DNA from: Branchipolynoe longqiensis
Lineage: Eukaryota > Annelida > Polychaeta > Phyllodocida > Polynoidae
Direction: 5' to 3'
Assembly: GCA_030323885.1 (NCBI GenBank)
Contig: CM059196.1
Span: 42,865,798 to 42,929,797 of the forward strand
Length of the DNA stretch: 64,000 bases
Shown here: in pieces, positions 30,840 to 41,500 of the stretch
How positions within the stretch are numbered: position 1 is the first letter of the stretch
Layout of the letters: each line of letters starts with the position of its first letter
Notes under the pieces: model-generated
Databases searched by the model: none
What the model was told of the DNA's origin: nothing
The model's input: the letters and a program-made list of their open reading frames with translations, nothing else
Translations under genes and position numbers: made by a program

Positions 30840-31426
30840 AGACAATCAATCATGTGCCAATAGACACTCATTAAATTTGTCATGTTGGTCGAATAGACAA
30901 TTGTGTGCAGGATTCAATGCATTAGTTTTTATCTTGACTACATATTGCATGGCCAGTTTGATTCTCCTGTTGTTAAGTAATGGTTCATTGGCTTTGACGT
31001 AGAGGCTCTGAACCGGTGAGGTGCGGAAGGCCCCAAGGGCCAGGTGCAGCCCCTGGTGGTGGATCATGTCTAGCAGCCCAATATATGATTTCCTTGCGGA
31101 ACCGTATACTATGCTGCCGGAATACACTCGTGACCGAACCAAGGTTCTGTACACGGAGAGCAGAACATCTCTGTCCGCTCCCTACTCTGAGCTGGACAGC
31201 ACCCTCAGAATATCTAGTTTTTCAGGTACTTTATATGTGGCACAAAAGACAATTTTGCGTCGAGAATGAGGCCCAGAAATTTAGTTTTCTCAACGACTTT
31301 AATGGGATCCCCATCCAGGGTCAGCTCCGGTTCCGAAAGCATTCTACGCAGCAGGCAGAAGTGCATGCAGACTGTTTTGGCCTTGGAAAATTTGAAACTT
31401 TGAAACCGTTCAGAACTGACCAACGA
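30840..31426 (-). pseudogene. Non-LTR retrotransposon reverse transcriptase remnant (Jockey/I-like)
   Basis: Two minus-strand frames join into the C-terminal part of a LINE ORF2 reverse transcriptase. 31423-31214 contains FKFSKAKTVCMHF and VEKTKFLGLILDAKLSFVPH, typical of the region after the YADD box. 31154-30846 contains YRTLVRSRVYSGSIVYGSA and a GLHLALGAFRTSPVQSLYV-type thumb motif. A frame change and an in-frame stop between them (after a SSE motif near 31185) mark it as dead. The 5' part with catalytic YADD and the endonuclease is missing, consistent with 5' truncation. Confidence 0.88.
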
Positions 31427-31467
31427 TGGATCCCATTTATGCTTGGCAGACTGCTAGTACGCTATCA

Positions 31468-31575
31468 ATGTTGAGCACCAGGCTAGGTAGCGACAACTAT
31501 GTTAAGTCGTGGTTTTCTTTGACTAAGCCAGTGTTCAAACCCAGGGTATAAATCCCCTGACCTAGCCGGCACTCA
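31468..31575 (-). mobile_element. SINE head/body fragment
   Basis: GTTGAGCACCAGGCTAGGTA through GTTCAAACCCAGGGTATAAA. Only the tRNA-like end is present. The A-box side is diverged. Confidence 0.7.
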
Positions 31576-31600
31576 ATGCAAATAACTTAATTGCCGGTTA

Positions 31601-31953
31601 TTAAAGTTACACAGTCGGATGAAAACATCAAATTTTCAAAATCAAAACACTTATCTACATTTGATTCTACATATATCTAACTTAGAGACTGATGCACTTA
31701 TTAAACATTGGTCACCACATAGAAGGGACTACTAAGGCAATTTAATAGAAACTGTTACTACAGAACCCTATAGTGTCTGAGTTTTGGCATGCTTGCCAAT
31801 ATTAATTTAGCATTGTTTCACTTCAAATATAACAAAAGTTAGCCATTTAAAAAGAAAGTTACTTCAAATTAAAGTAAGGTAGATTATAACAATCAACCTA
31901 ATATATTTATTTCAGAAAATGACACTCAAAACCATCAGACTAGGCAACTTTAA
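31601..31953 (-). mobile_element. Full-length TTAA-bounded MITE
   Basis: TTAA at 31601-31604 and 31950-31953 with ends TTAAAGTTACACAGTCGGAT and CATCAGACTAGGCAACTTTA. The 353-bp interior is colinear with the copy at 19186. Confidence 0.92.
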
Positions 31954-32459
31954 TAAATGCAAAAAACCAAAGAAATAAATAATCACTCGCAGAAAATCCT
32001 AATTATGCCTTGTTTATAACATGGAACCATTTAAATGTTAGTAAACCCTAATAAATGCAAACACACAGAAATAACCATCCTAGGAAGTGTAGCCACTGCC
32101 GGGTTCTGAGATGATGACAAGGCTCTGACATGATACAGACACTGACATGGAAACCCCACTATCTCCTGGGACCGAGACCACTGCAGCTGGCCCCCTGGAG
32201 AGTGGGGCCTGGTGACAGACTGGCCAGGGGGCTGACCACCACAAGACCATTACCCCTGCACTACTCCAGCCTCCAACGTCAGCCTAAGGCTTCACCTCAG
32301 ACTCAAACACCGCTCTGTAACCATGTTGTCCTCTCCTGTTGGTGCCACTGTCATTCCTGCAGAGAATTATATTGTTGTTGAGTGTGTGTGTTTTTTTATC
32401 AGCTGGGCAGAAAGAATATGCACAAATGTTGACCGCAGCATATTTGTGTGTGTATATAG
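31954..32459. other. Unassigned stretch
   Basis: AT-rich then GC-balanced sequence. An 83-codon plus frame at 32130-32381 shows no recognisable domain. No gene called. Confidence 0.45.
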
Positions 32460-32513
32460 TTGGTTATTGGAGTTTTACGTCCTGCAACATCTAAGGTCAT
32501 ATCAGGACGAGGT
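32460..32513 (-). mobile_element. SINE 3'-tail fragment next to GTGTGT repeat
   Basis: GTTGGTTATTGGAGTTTTAC and CATCTAAGGTCATATCAGG end at GACGAGGTCC and pass straight into GTGTGTGTATGTATGTG. It contains only the last ~55 bp of the SINE. Confidence 0.82.
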
Positions 32514-32885
32514 CCGTGTGTGTATGTATGTGTCTGTGCAATGCATAAACTATGCAATGTGCAAAAGTAAATTTAACACACATTACATATGTACACATAT
32601 ATATGTATACATTTGATCAATTTCATTCCAAAAATACACACTAATGTGTCTGCCGAGACACCTAATGTCTCCAGGGATGGCCGCCGCTATGAAGAGAACA
32701 TTAACACTACATAGATCACGATGACGGATGGTGAAGCCTTTCTACACCGTCTTTACAATTATAGTTTCCATGGCAACAATGCCCATCCAAGCATGACTTA
32801 AGTCGTGGCTACATGGGGAATCCATTGCAACAATGCAGTCACCAGCAAGTAACGATCAAATCGAAGCACTATGACGTGACTAGTT
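32514..32885. other. Unassigned stretch
   Basis: Starts with GTGT/GTAT microsatellite, includes a CATATGTACACATATATATG palindromic patch near 32586, then unique sequence. No gene. Confidence 0.5.
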
Positions 32886-33340
32886 GAAGCAGTTAGGGAG
32901 GGGAGGGGAGGGGGAGGGAGGGGGGAGGGGGGGGGAGGGGAGGGGAGGGGAGGGGAGGGAAGAGGAGAAGGCGAGGGGAGGGGAGGGGAGGGGAGGGGAG
33001 GGGGGAGGGGAGGGGAGTGAGGGGGGAGAGGCTGATGGAGTGGGAGAGGGGACAGGGGAGAGGAGGAGGGGAGAGGAGGGGAGGGAGGAGGGAGGGGAGA
33101 GGAGAGGAGAGGAGAGGAGGGAGGGAGAAGAGGGAGGAGAGGAGGGGAGGGGAGGAGAGGGGAGCGGAGAGGAGAGGAAGGAGGCGAGGAGAGAGGGGAG
33201 GGGAGAGGAGGGGAGAGGAGGGGAGAGGAAAGGGGAGAGGAGGGGAGAGGAGGGGAGAGGAGGGGAGAGGAGGGGAGAGGAGGGAAGAGGGGAGAGGAGG
33301 GTAAAGGTAAAAGGTAAGAGGAAGAGGAAGGGGAAGAGGG
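32886..33340. repeat. (GGGGA)n / GGAGAGGAG polypurine tract
   Basis: Almost no pyrimidines on the plus strand for about 450 bp. Frames are Arg/Gly/Glu-rich artefacts. Such a homopurine-homopyrimidine tract can form triplex or quadruplex structures. Confidence 0.95.
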
Positions 33341-33665
33341 GGGAAGGGTAAAGATGAGGGTGAGTAAGGGTGAGGGAACGGGAGAGATGAGGGGGAGCAG
33401 AGGGAGAAGAGGGGAGCAGAGGGAGAAGAGGGGGGCAGAGGGAGAAGAGGGGGGCAGAGGGAGAAGAGGGGGGCAGAGGGAGAAGAGGGGGGCAGAGGGA
33501 GAAGAGGATAAGAGGAAGGGTAAGGGTGAGGGTGAGAGGAAGGGTGAGGCTGAGGGTGAGGATGAGGGCGAGGGTGAGGTAGAGGGCGACGTTAAGGGTT
33601 AAGGGAGGGTGAGGGTGAGGGTGAGGGTGAGGTGAGGGTGAGGGTTAGGGTGAGGGTGAGGGGAG
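33341..33665. repeat. 18-bp GGGGGCAGAGGGAGAAGA and (GGTGAG)n arrays
   Basis: An 18-bp unit repeats about six times at 33395-33510. From 33511 to 33665 it becomes GGTGAGGGTGAG with occasional GGTTAGGG. The few TTAGGG hexamers do not make a telomeric tract. Confidence 0.88.
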
Positions 33666-34070
33666 GGAAGACGAGGAGGGGGGGGGAGGTGACCTGTGGT
33701 AAAAGACACCATCCAGACACCCGGTGAAGACAGCCGGTCCTTTATGCACAAGCGCCTTTGATGTCCGGAGCACAGTGGAAATGAGGAGGACGCCCGGTCG
33801 GCGGGGGAGGGGGCGGGGGGCGCGCGTTTGTGTGAAAGATGCAAGCCTCGTTTTGGGGCCAGGGGTGGCTCGGGGCTTGGCGGCAGGCAGTCAGGTGATA
33901 CGGATAAGATTAATGCTAGTGGGATCAGTGCAGCTGTCTCCGACAGCACCTGGTGCCGCCACCGGGACGCCCCCCCCCCCCACACACACACAGAGCTGCT
34001 CGCTCGGGCTGCAGGCCTCTGATCCAGATGGAGAGCTGCTCTTGCCCTCTCATGAAGTGCTCACGCTCTC
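33666..34070. other. Unassigned GC-rich stretch
   Basis: Includes a G run near 33679, a C run near 33970-33980 and CACACACA. No gene recognised. Confidence 0.45.
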
Positions 34071-34720
34071 TTCTCCATATACACACACTCATCAAGCACT
34101 GTCCTTAGTCACCTCACACTGTCCCCCACTCACCAATTACTGTCCCCCACTCACCTCACACTGTCCTCACACTCACCAAGCACTGTCCTCTCACTCACCA
34201 ATCACTGTTCTTAGTCACCTCATACTGCCCCCTACCCACTCACCAACTGTCCCACCACTCACCCAGCACTATCCTCCCACCCAGCAAGCACTATCCTCCC
34301 ACCCACCAAACACTATCCTCACACTCAACAAACGCTAGATATCCTTCCACTCGCCAAGCACTATCCTCCCATCCGCCAAGCACTATCCTCCCACTCACCA
34401 AGCACTATCCTCACTCACCAAGCACTATCCTCACACTCACCAAGTACTATCCTCACACTCAAGCACTATCCTCACACTAACCAAGTACTATCCTCATACC
34501 CACCAAGCACTATCCTCACACCCACCAAGCACTATCCTCAGTCACCAAGCACTATCCTTCCACCCACCAAGCACTATCCTCACACTCACAAAGCACTATC
34601 CTCACACTCACCAAGCACTATCCTTCCACCCACCAACCACTATCCTGCCACTCACCAAGCACTAGATATCCTTCCACTCGCCAAGCACTATCCTCCTACT
34701 CATAAAGCACTATCCCCCCA
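34071..34720. repeat. ~22-bp CACCAAGCACTATCCTCACA array
   Basis: About 28 imperfect units of 18-23 bp built on CCAAGCACTATCCTCACACT. The left part has CACTGTCC variants. Confidence 0.92.
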
Positions 34721-35562
34721 TTCAAACATTGGCCCCCTCCCACTTACGAAATGATGCATCCTGACTCACGAAGCAATATCAACAATTTAAGTCAATTCTC
34801 ATATATGTGCTATATAATTTATTACATGAATATAAAGGGGCGGAGTTTATATCTTATCCGTTTTATTCGTACTTTAATTAATTCCTCACTATTTATTATG
34901 TACGTCGGATTTATTTGTTGATATTTGCTGCCGCCCGGAACCCCCTCCGCCTGGCTGTGTAGCCATAGCCCAGCCAGCGCGCGTCACGATCACATGAGCT
35001 CCGAATTTTTTCACCACTCCTCGTCTCGTCTCTTTATTTTAAATGGAAGTGGCCGTTGGCGGTGCTACCGGAGGCGAGCCGGGGCAAATCCAGGCGAGTC
35101 ACCGATTGGACATAATGTATTTTGCGAATAATAAAGGCAATACTCCGCCTATTTATATCCGCATCATTAATTATACATCCTATATATATCCCAAAAGAGA
35201 GACCTTTAATTAGTAAATGAATTGAAACCCAAAAGATCTCTATGTCTGATACAGTGACAGTAATGAGATCAGAATGCTAGTCACTGACTTAAGAACAGTA
35301 TTCCCTTTTCAGTTGTAGAATTTAGGTCGTTTTCAGAAACTGTGTAACACGTATTTAGTTCCCTCATTACATTGATAATAAATAAACCTATTTTTTGGAG
35401 GGCAATTAAATCAAATAGTTATTGTTGTATATGTGGATATGTTGGCAATACTACAAAATGTATCCAAAATATGCTTATATGACATCTGAAGTGAAAATGT
35501 GAAAATTCGCAAATCAACAATTTCCCGCAAAAAAAACATTTATTATCCTAATACTAATAATG
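34721..35562. other. Unassigned AT-rich stretch
   Basis: A short GC-richer island at 34930-35110 is bracketed by AT-rich DNA. No ORF with a recognisable domain. Confidence 0.45.
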
Positions 35563-35715
35563 AGCAAATCAGTCCTTGCCCTATCCTATTAAAGCAGAGC
35601 CCAGGTTGCCTAACTATCAATTTTTTAAGTTATTGATCTAAGTCGGCTGGAGTTTGAACCAATGAGATCCCACACAGAAAACCAGCCAGCACTCTTACCA
35701 ATCTCATCTGGTCCT
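35563..35715 (-). mobile_element. SINE head/body fragment
   Basis: AAATCAGTCCTTGCCCTATC through GTTTGAACCAATGAGATCCC to CTTACCAATCTCATCTGGTC. The tail half is missing. Confidence 0.75.
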
Positions 35716-36129
35716 TCTAAATGTACATATCACACCATACCTTACACAAAGACCCACCGCCACCTCCACCCTGCACACACACACACACACACACACTTCC
35801 TTTCCGGTATTGTACTCTCTACAGGTATGTGTGGCATGGTGACAAAAACTGCTGACAGTGCAAATTTCCTCCCAGACATTGGAGAACCACTGCACCGGAA
35901 GTTGTTTGGTCTGCAGCAGTCAGGCTATATAGTCAGCAGCCTAATGTAGTGGTATTTAAAGAACGCTCATGACTGCTGTATATATAACGCTGAACCAGTT
36001 AATGGGGGAAATGGCCGCACGTAGGGGCGCCACCGTGGTGGAAATGGGAACTACAACCTGCTATATAGGTTCTTTATGAAGCTGATTTGTGTAGGCTACA
36101 TTAATATGAAAAGAACTGAGGTGGAACAG
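35716..36129. other. Unassigned stretch
   Basis: (AC)n at 35776-35797. No gene recognised. Confidence 0.45.
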
Positions 36130-36190
36130 ATTGATTGATTGGTGGCTGCTTTACGCCGTGTCGGCAGCATAGGCCATATTCACGGCGAGG
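36130..36190 (-). mobile_element. LINE 3'-tail fragment
   Basis: GATTGATTGATTGGTGGCTG, CTTTACGCCGTGTCGGCAGC and ATAGGCCATATTCACGGCGA match the tail beyond the reverse transcriptase remnant at 30.8 kb. Confidence 0.8.
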
Positions 36191-36194
36191 AGGT

Positions 36195-36632
36195 GGAACA
36201 GAGTTTCACCATAAGGATGCGGAGGCACTAAGCACCATAGTGTATGTTCATCCACTAGGGCAACAATGATGCAAAGTTTCATTGTAAGGAGACGGAGGCA
36301 CTACCCACTGTAGTGCATGTGGCGTCCATTAGGGTGGTAATGATGCAGGGGTTCATTGTAAGGAGATGGAGGCACGAGTCACCGTAGTGTATGTGTCGTC
36401 CTCTAGGGCGGCAATGATGCAAAGTCTTATTGTAAGGAGATGGAGGCACTAGTCACCGTAGTGTATGTGTCATCCTCTAGGGCAGCATTGATGCAAAGTC
36501 GTATTGTAAGGAGATGGAGGCACTAGTTACTGTAGTGCATGTGTCGTCCACTAGGGCAACAATGATGCAAAATTTCATTGTAAGGAGGCAGAGGCACTAG
36601 TCACTGTAGTGCATGAGTCGTCCACTAGGACA
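36195..36632. repeat. 74-bp tandem repeat array
   Basis: Six units. GATGC anchors at 36268, 36342, 36416, 36490 and 36564 give an exact 74-bp period. The unit contains TTGTAAGGAGATGGAGGCAC and GTCGTCCTCTAGGGCGGCAA. The array follows a LINE tail fragment directly. Confidence 0.93.
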
Positions 36633-36950
36633 GTGAGGACAAGGCGCCTCAACTCTCCCTCCATAAATCCCCCCTGAGGCCTAATCCACGGATTATGAGC
36701 CTATTCATCAAGACAACATAACAAATAACAATGCAGGCTTGTACGTCAGCAGACACGTGCGTGGCCAGCCTTCTCGCCCCCTCCCTCCCCTCATGGACAC
36801 AGAACACACAAGCCGGGCGGCCAATTGACCATGCGCACAGCTCTAGGTGGGGGGACAAACAGACACCGCTGCAGACAAACCAACCACAGCGGCAACCGGA
36901 TGGGCACCTTTTACTTGGTCACGAAACTAGGCTGTACAGGAGAGAGATTG
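36633..36950. other. Unassigned stretch
   Basis: No gene or repeat recognised. Confidence 0.4.
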
Positions 36951-37340
36951 GGTGTCAGGGAAGGTGTGAAGAGGGGTGGGCAGCTGGTGGATATGGAGGG
37001 GGGGGGGGGTGGAAGAAGAGGAGCAGGAGAAGGGGCGAATTGGGGCAGGAGGAGGAAGGGGGGCATAAGGGGGAGGGAGATGAGAAGAGACGGGAAGAGT
37101 TGGATCGAGAAGGAAGGAAAGAGTGAAGGGATGGAGAGGGTGAGAAGAGAGCGATGAGCGACAGGGTGAGGAGGAGGGTGTGGAGGAGGGTGTGGAGGAG
37201 GGTGTGAAGGAGGGTGTGGAGGAGCGTGTGGAGGAGGGTGTGGAGGAGGGTGTGGAGGAGGGTGTGGAGGAGGGTGTGGAGGAGGGTGTGGAGGATAGTG
37301 AGGAGGATGGTGAGGGTGAGGGTGGAAGGGGACAAAGTGG
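36951..37340. repeat. Polypurine tract with 12-bp GAGGAGGGTGTG array
   Basis: G/A-rich from 36951. At 37167-37300 a 12-bp unit GAGGAGGGTGTG repeats about eleven times. Confidence 0.92.
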
Positions 37341-37352
37341 GATGGGATGAGA

Positions 37353-37400
37353 GGTTAGAATGTTATGTCCTGGCAACATCTAAGGTCATATCAGGACGGG
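37353..37400 (-). mobile_element. SINE 3'-tail fragment next to purine array
   Basis: TTAGAATGTTATGTCCTGGC and CATCTAAGGTCATATCAGG end at GACGGG, continuing as AGGAGGTGGGG. It contains the last ~50 bp only. Confidence 0.8.
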
Positions 37401-38144
37401 AGGAGGTGGGGACGAGAGGTGGGAAGCGGAGGGAGAGTCGGTGAGGTAAGTGGCAGTGGTCGGACAGAATAATTGAGGCCATACCCATTTCCCCTCCCCC
37501 TTCTCAGACACATAACACACAAGACACACACAAGACACACCACACAGGACATTGCACCGCGCCCTGGTGACCTGTAGCAATTTGCGTCCGTCCACTCACA
37601 GAGGGCGGCACCGTCGTCTGACAATCACATAAAGTGTGCACGGGGACTGATCACTGCGTCACAACAAAGGTGGGGGGGGGGGGGGGGGGGGGGTAAACGA
37701 CGAGTGCTGGGGGAGGGGGTGAACTAAGCACTTAAAAAAATTATAAAACACCAGAAAAACCTATACAGAACTACTCTTTTTTGTTTGATTTTAAATTGTT
37801 ATAATCGTTATAATGCAATATACACGGCAGCAGGGTCAGGGGAGGAGAATCGGAGCAGATAAAATGAATCTAAAAAAACACACCAGCCCTAACCAGCACC
37901 AAACCAACAGGATACTGATTAGATTAAATGCTTAAATGGCAGGCCATCGTCGAGTGAGGATTGCAACGCCATGGTTAGCGAAATGTCCTGCCCTATACTA
38001 TACTCTTCTGTCCTCCTCCCCCCTCCCCCCTCCTCTCTCACCAAACCCCTTCCCCACACATCACCAAACCAGCCCCCGATCCTTGAGAATGTGGCTATAT
38101 AAAAGCTAATTCACTCATTACCCTTTCCAGACCAGTCCATATAC
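37401..38144. other. Unassigned stretch with poly-G run
   Basis: 22 consecutive G at 37672-37693. C-rich and AT-rich patches otherwise. No gene. Confidence 0.5.
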
Positions 38145-38397
38145 CAGGGTTCATACGCACGTGAAGATATGGAATTCACGGCTATTTCAAGGCTGTTTCA
38201 AGGCTATTTTCATTTGGATTTCAGGAAAAGAACAATGATAAATGGTGATTTCAGCTAAGTTAGATCAGTGGGGAGAGTTTAATGAAATGCAAGGCTTATC
38301 AAGACTAATTACACAAAATAGGTTAAATTCAAAGTTTTCAAAGCTGTGAGATGGGGCAAGTGAAGTTCAAGACTTTCCAGGCCCCGCACGGACCTTG
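38145..38397. mobile_element. Possible degenerate TIR element (CAGGGTTC ends)
   Basis: The left end CAGGGTTCATACGCACGTGA and the right end, inverse complement CAAGGTCCGTGCGGGGCCTG, are similar. Subterminal TTCAAGGCT/AGTTCAAGAC motifs recur, a pattern common in hAT-like non-autonomous elements. No target duplication is visible. Confidence 0.5.
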
Positions 38398-38990
38398 CGT
38401 TGTGAGAAACCAATTGACCACTTTCTACGGCGATGAAAACAGGCCTCGTTGAAGATTGGTGTACAGGCTCAAACATTGACATATTGACTCACCATGAGCA
38501 GGACCTTGATGTCGATTTCATGTGCCAGCTGTCCACTCTGACCTCACCAAGCCCAAACCCCAGAGGACACTGCAGAGGTTAGAACCGTCCGAGCAACAAT
38601 AGAAAATGGTCGAGGCTGAGGAATAATTCCATTGGCTGTTTGAAACCAGATAGACTAGAGACAGATATAATCAGAGACACATGTAGACATGAACCGAGAC
38701 AGACAGAAACAGAGAGAGACAGATAGACTGAGACAGAGCTCAGCCAGAAACAAGAGGCAGACTGTGACTGTGCCTCAGACTAAGAGAGACATACATACAT
38801 AACATACATACATACATACATACATACATACATACATACATACATACATACATACATACATACATACAGACACACAAACAGACAGACAGACCGACAGAGA
38901 CATACACAGACATATTGAGACCGACTGAGACAGACTGAGACCGACTGAGATAGAATCAAGTCTATTTTCTGAGGGAAATTACTTCAGCGG
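38398..38990. other. Stretch with GACA-rich repeats and (CATA)n
   Basis: AGACAGA-type imperfect repeats at about 38650-38780 and 38870-38955 flank (CATA)n at 38790-38868. No gene. Confidence 0.8.
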
Positions 38991-39408
38991 TACTGTTTCA
39001 ACAAAAATAAAAATACAAATGAAAGAAAGAAAAAGGTTATTTAAAAACAGAAAACTAAATAGTGCGCAGAGCGATACCGAATACCACGGAGCTAAAAGGA
39101 AGGGGAAGAAACATGATAAAAAGCTAAAGACAACAGACCTTTTCTCTGTTTCATGCACAATCAGCTTCCATTCCACTCACATTAAGTTTTGCCATTACAA
39201 TCAGAGGGCAGGTTGGTGGGTGGTGGTGGAAATCCTCTATAACATCATTTCCATATTCGACAGAGCATGCAGCACATGGAACTGCTATCCACACCATTAG
39301 TTCTTCTACCATCAGAGGGCGTGGTTTGCTGTGGAAATCGTCTATAACAACAAAAGCTTTCACAATGGATGTGGGCTATCACTCTACCCGTTGTAGACAA
39401 ATCTGTGC
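38991..39408. other. Unassigned stretch
   Basis: Two ATCAGAGGGC(A/G) motifs (39200-39210 and 39311-39321) sit about 110 bp apart in locally similar sequence (GTGGAAATC, CTATAACA), indicating a diverged ~115-bp tandem duplication. No gene. Confidence 0.5.
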
Positions 39409-39490
39409 TCCCCTCTCGCCCCCCCCCCCGCTCGCCCCCCCCGTTCCATGCACCCCCCCCCCCGTTCCATGCACCCCCCCCCCCCTACCA
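39409..39490. repeat. C-rich (CCGTTCCATGCACCCCCC)n
   Basis: Two to three units with long C runs. They give a Pro-rich artefact frame. Confidence 0.85.
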
Positions 39491-39689
39491 CCCCCAGACT
39501 GAATTGGGGCGGTGTTCCCAGGGAGAAAGCAGTGCACTGCTTTTTATGTCCTATTTAATTCCGCGGCACAATTGCCTTGTCGGGTAGAATGAAGCTGTGT
39601 ATGCGCATAAAAGCGAGACGAGAAGAGGAAAAAAGATGCCTGGACTTCCGTCGCCGCATGCTATTTGGCGCACAGGCGATCACAATTCT

Positions 39690-40610
39690 GTGGGGCTGGG
39701 CAAATGATGGCGAAGGTGGGGGGAGGGTGTAATTTGGAGGGGGGTGGGGGAAGGGGACGGAGAAGGGGTGAGGAAGGGTGAGGGATGGGTGAGTGAGAGG
39801 GATGAGAGATGGGCGAGGCATGAGTGAGGGGCGAGGCATGAGTGAGGGGCGAGGGATGAGTGAGGGGCGAGGGATGAGTGAGGGGCGAGGGGAAAGAGGG
39901 GTGAGGGAGGAGAGGGGTGAGAAGGAGAGGAGGGGAGTGAGGGGGGAGAGAGGGGTGAGGGAGAAGAGAGGGTGAGGGAGAGGGGTGAAGGGAGAGAGGG
40001 AGAAAGGAGAAGGGTGAAAGGAAGAGGGTGAGAGAGAAGAGGGTGAGGAGAGAGGGAGGAGGGGGGTGAGGGAGAGGGGGTGAAGGAAGAGGGATGAGGG
40101 GGCGGGGCTGAGGAGAGGGGTGAGGGAAGGGGTGAGGGAGAGGGGTGAGGGGAGAGGGTGTGAGGGAGAGGGGTGAGGGCGACAGAGATGAGTGAGAGAG
40201 GGGTGAGGGGAGAGGGGAGAGGGATGGGGGAGGGATGGGGAGAGAGGGGTGAGGGAGAGAGGGGTGAGGGAGAGAGGGGTGAAGGAGAGGAGGGATGAGT
40301 GAGGGGAGGGAGAGTGAGTGGCGCTGAGGGTGAGGGAGAGGGAGAGGGTGAGGGAGAGGGAGAGGGAGAGGGAGAGGGTGAGGGAGAGGGTGAGGTAGAG
40401 GGAGAGGGAGAGGGAGAGGGGGGGGGGAGACGGGATGGAAACTGGGAAGAAGGGAGAGGACAGCTGTGTGGAATGAGGTGGGGAAAGAAGGGGAATGAGA
40501 AGGACGGAGGAGGAAAGATGGGAGGAGGGGAGAATGGGAGGAGGGGAGGAGGAGGTAGGAGAGGGGGAGGGGAGGAGGTGGGAGAGGGGGGACGAGGGGC
40601 GTGGAGACTG
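39690..40610. repeat. Polypurine (GAGGGGTGAGG)n tract
   Basis: About 900 bp of GGGTGAG, GGCGAGGGATGAGTGA and GGGAGA repeats with almost no pyrimidine besides T. The 372-codon Ser/Pro/Leu minus frame is a low-complexity artefact. Confidence 0.93.
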
Positions 40611-40826
40611 ATTCAATGCGCTAGCTGCCGAGTGCTGTAGGTTAAGTGGCGAAGACGCGAGTAATTGCTTCAACTAAAAGCATGTCCTATCTGGGCCAAG
40701 GCGGACTTTCCAGTCAGTGACTGGGCGACACATGGGGAGCTGCCTTCAACAGCCACCAGCAAAACCAACGTGGTCGGGGGAATTCTGGACACCCTCTTGG
40801 ACAAATAGTGGACGCGTCAGTGTTAT

Positions 40827-40938
40827 GGTTGGTTGGTTGGTTATGGTTGGTTGGTTGGTTGGTTGGTTGGTTGGTTGGTTGGTTGGTTGGTAGGAGGAGT
40901 TTTATGTCTTGGCAACATCTAAGGTCATATCAGCACGG
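40827..40938 (-). mobile_element. SINE 3'-tail fragment with long (GGTT)n
   Basis: About 13 GGTT units, then GGAGGAGTTTTATGTCTTGG and CATCTAAGGTCATATCAGC, ending at ACGG. Severely 5' truncated. Confidence 0.85.
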
Positions 40939-41066
40939 TGGATGCATGGGTGTAGGTGGGGGCGCGTGGAGGAGACGGATGAAGCGAAGTAACACACCCA
41001 ACCCCGACAAGATGAAGGCGACCCACACACCTAACCCCTACAATGAGTGCAGGTGAGTGTTTGCTG

Positions 41067-41500
41067 GGGTGTTATGTCCTGGCAACAGCTACGGTCATGT
41101 CAGGACAGGTACCACTGGGTGACCAGGCTACTGGCACCATAACCCGATATCCGACTCAGTTACATTATCCTGGCACTGAACTAACTAGTCCTCACCCTAC
41201 CCTAGTAATTAATGCCAACTGCCAGGGTACATAGCGCTGGGGTTTTATGTCCTGGCAACAGCTACGGTCATGTCAGGACAGGTACCACTGGCACCATAAC
41301 CCGATATCCCACTCAGTCACATTTTCCTGACACTGAACTAACTAGTCCTCACCCTACCCTAGCAATTAATGCCAACTGCCAGGCTAGGTAGCGACAAGTA
41401 TCAAATTTGTAAGTCATTGGTTTGACTCGGCCGGAATCTTAACTCCTGACCTTCCACACGGGAAGCCTGCAGTTTTACCGATTCGGCCATCGCGCCTGTT
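41067..41500 (-). mobile_element. SINE with internal tandem duplication
   Basis: The segment from GTTATGTCCTGGCAACAGCT to ATTAATGCCAACTGCCAGGG is present twice (41071-41225 and 41244-41385). Both share the private changes CAGCTACGGTCATGTCAGGA. The second copy continues into a full head ending TTCGGCCATCGCGCCTG. Shared private changes show duplication after insertion. Confidence 0.85.

Noticed and set aside
33590..33665. Interstitial telomeric repeat
   Set aside because: Only a few TTAGGG words occur within a GGTGAG purine array. Most units do not match the telomere hexamer.
39555..40673. 372-codon Ser/Pro/Leu-rich minus frame
   Set aside because: Produced by a polypurine tract on the plus strand with competing frames. 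No conserved motif.
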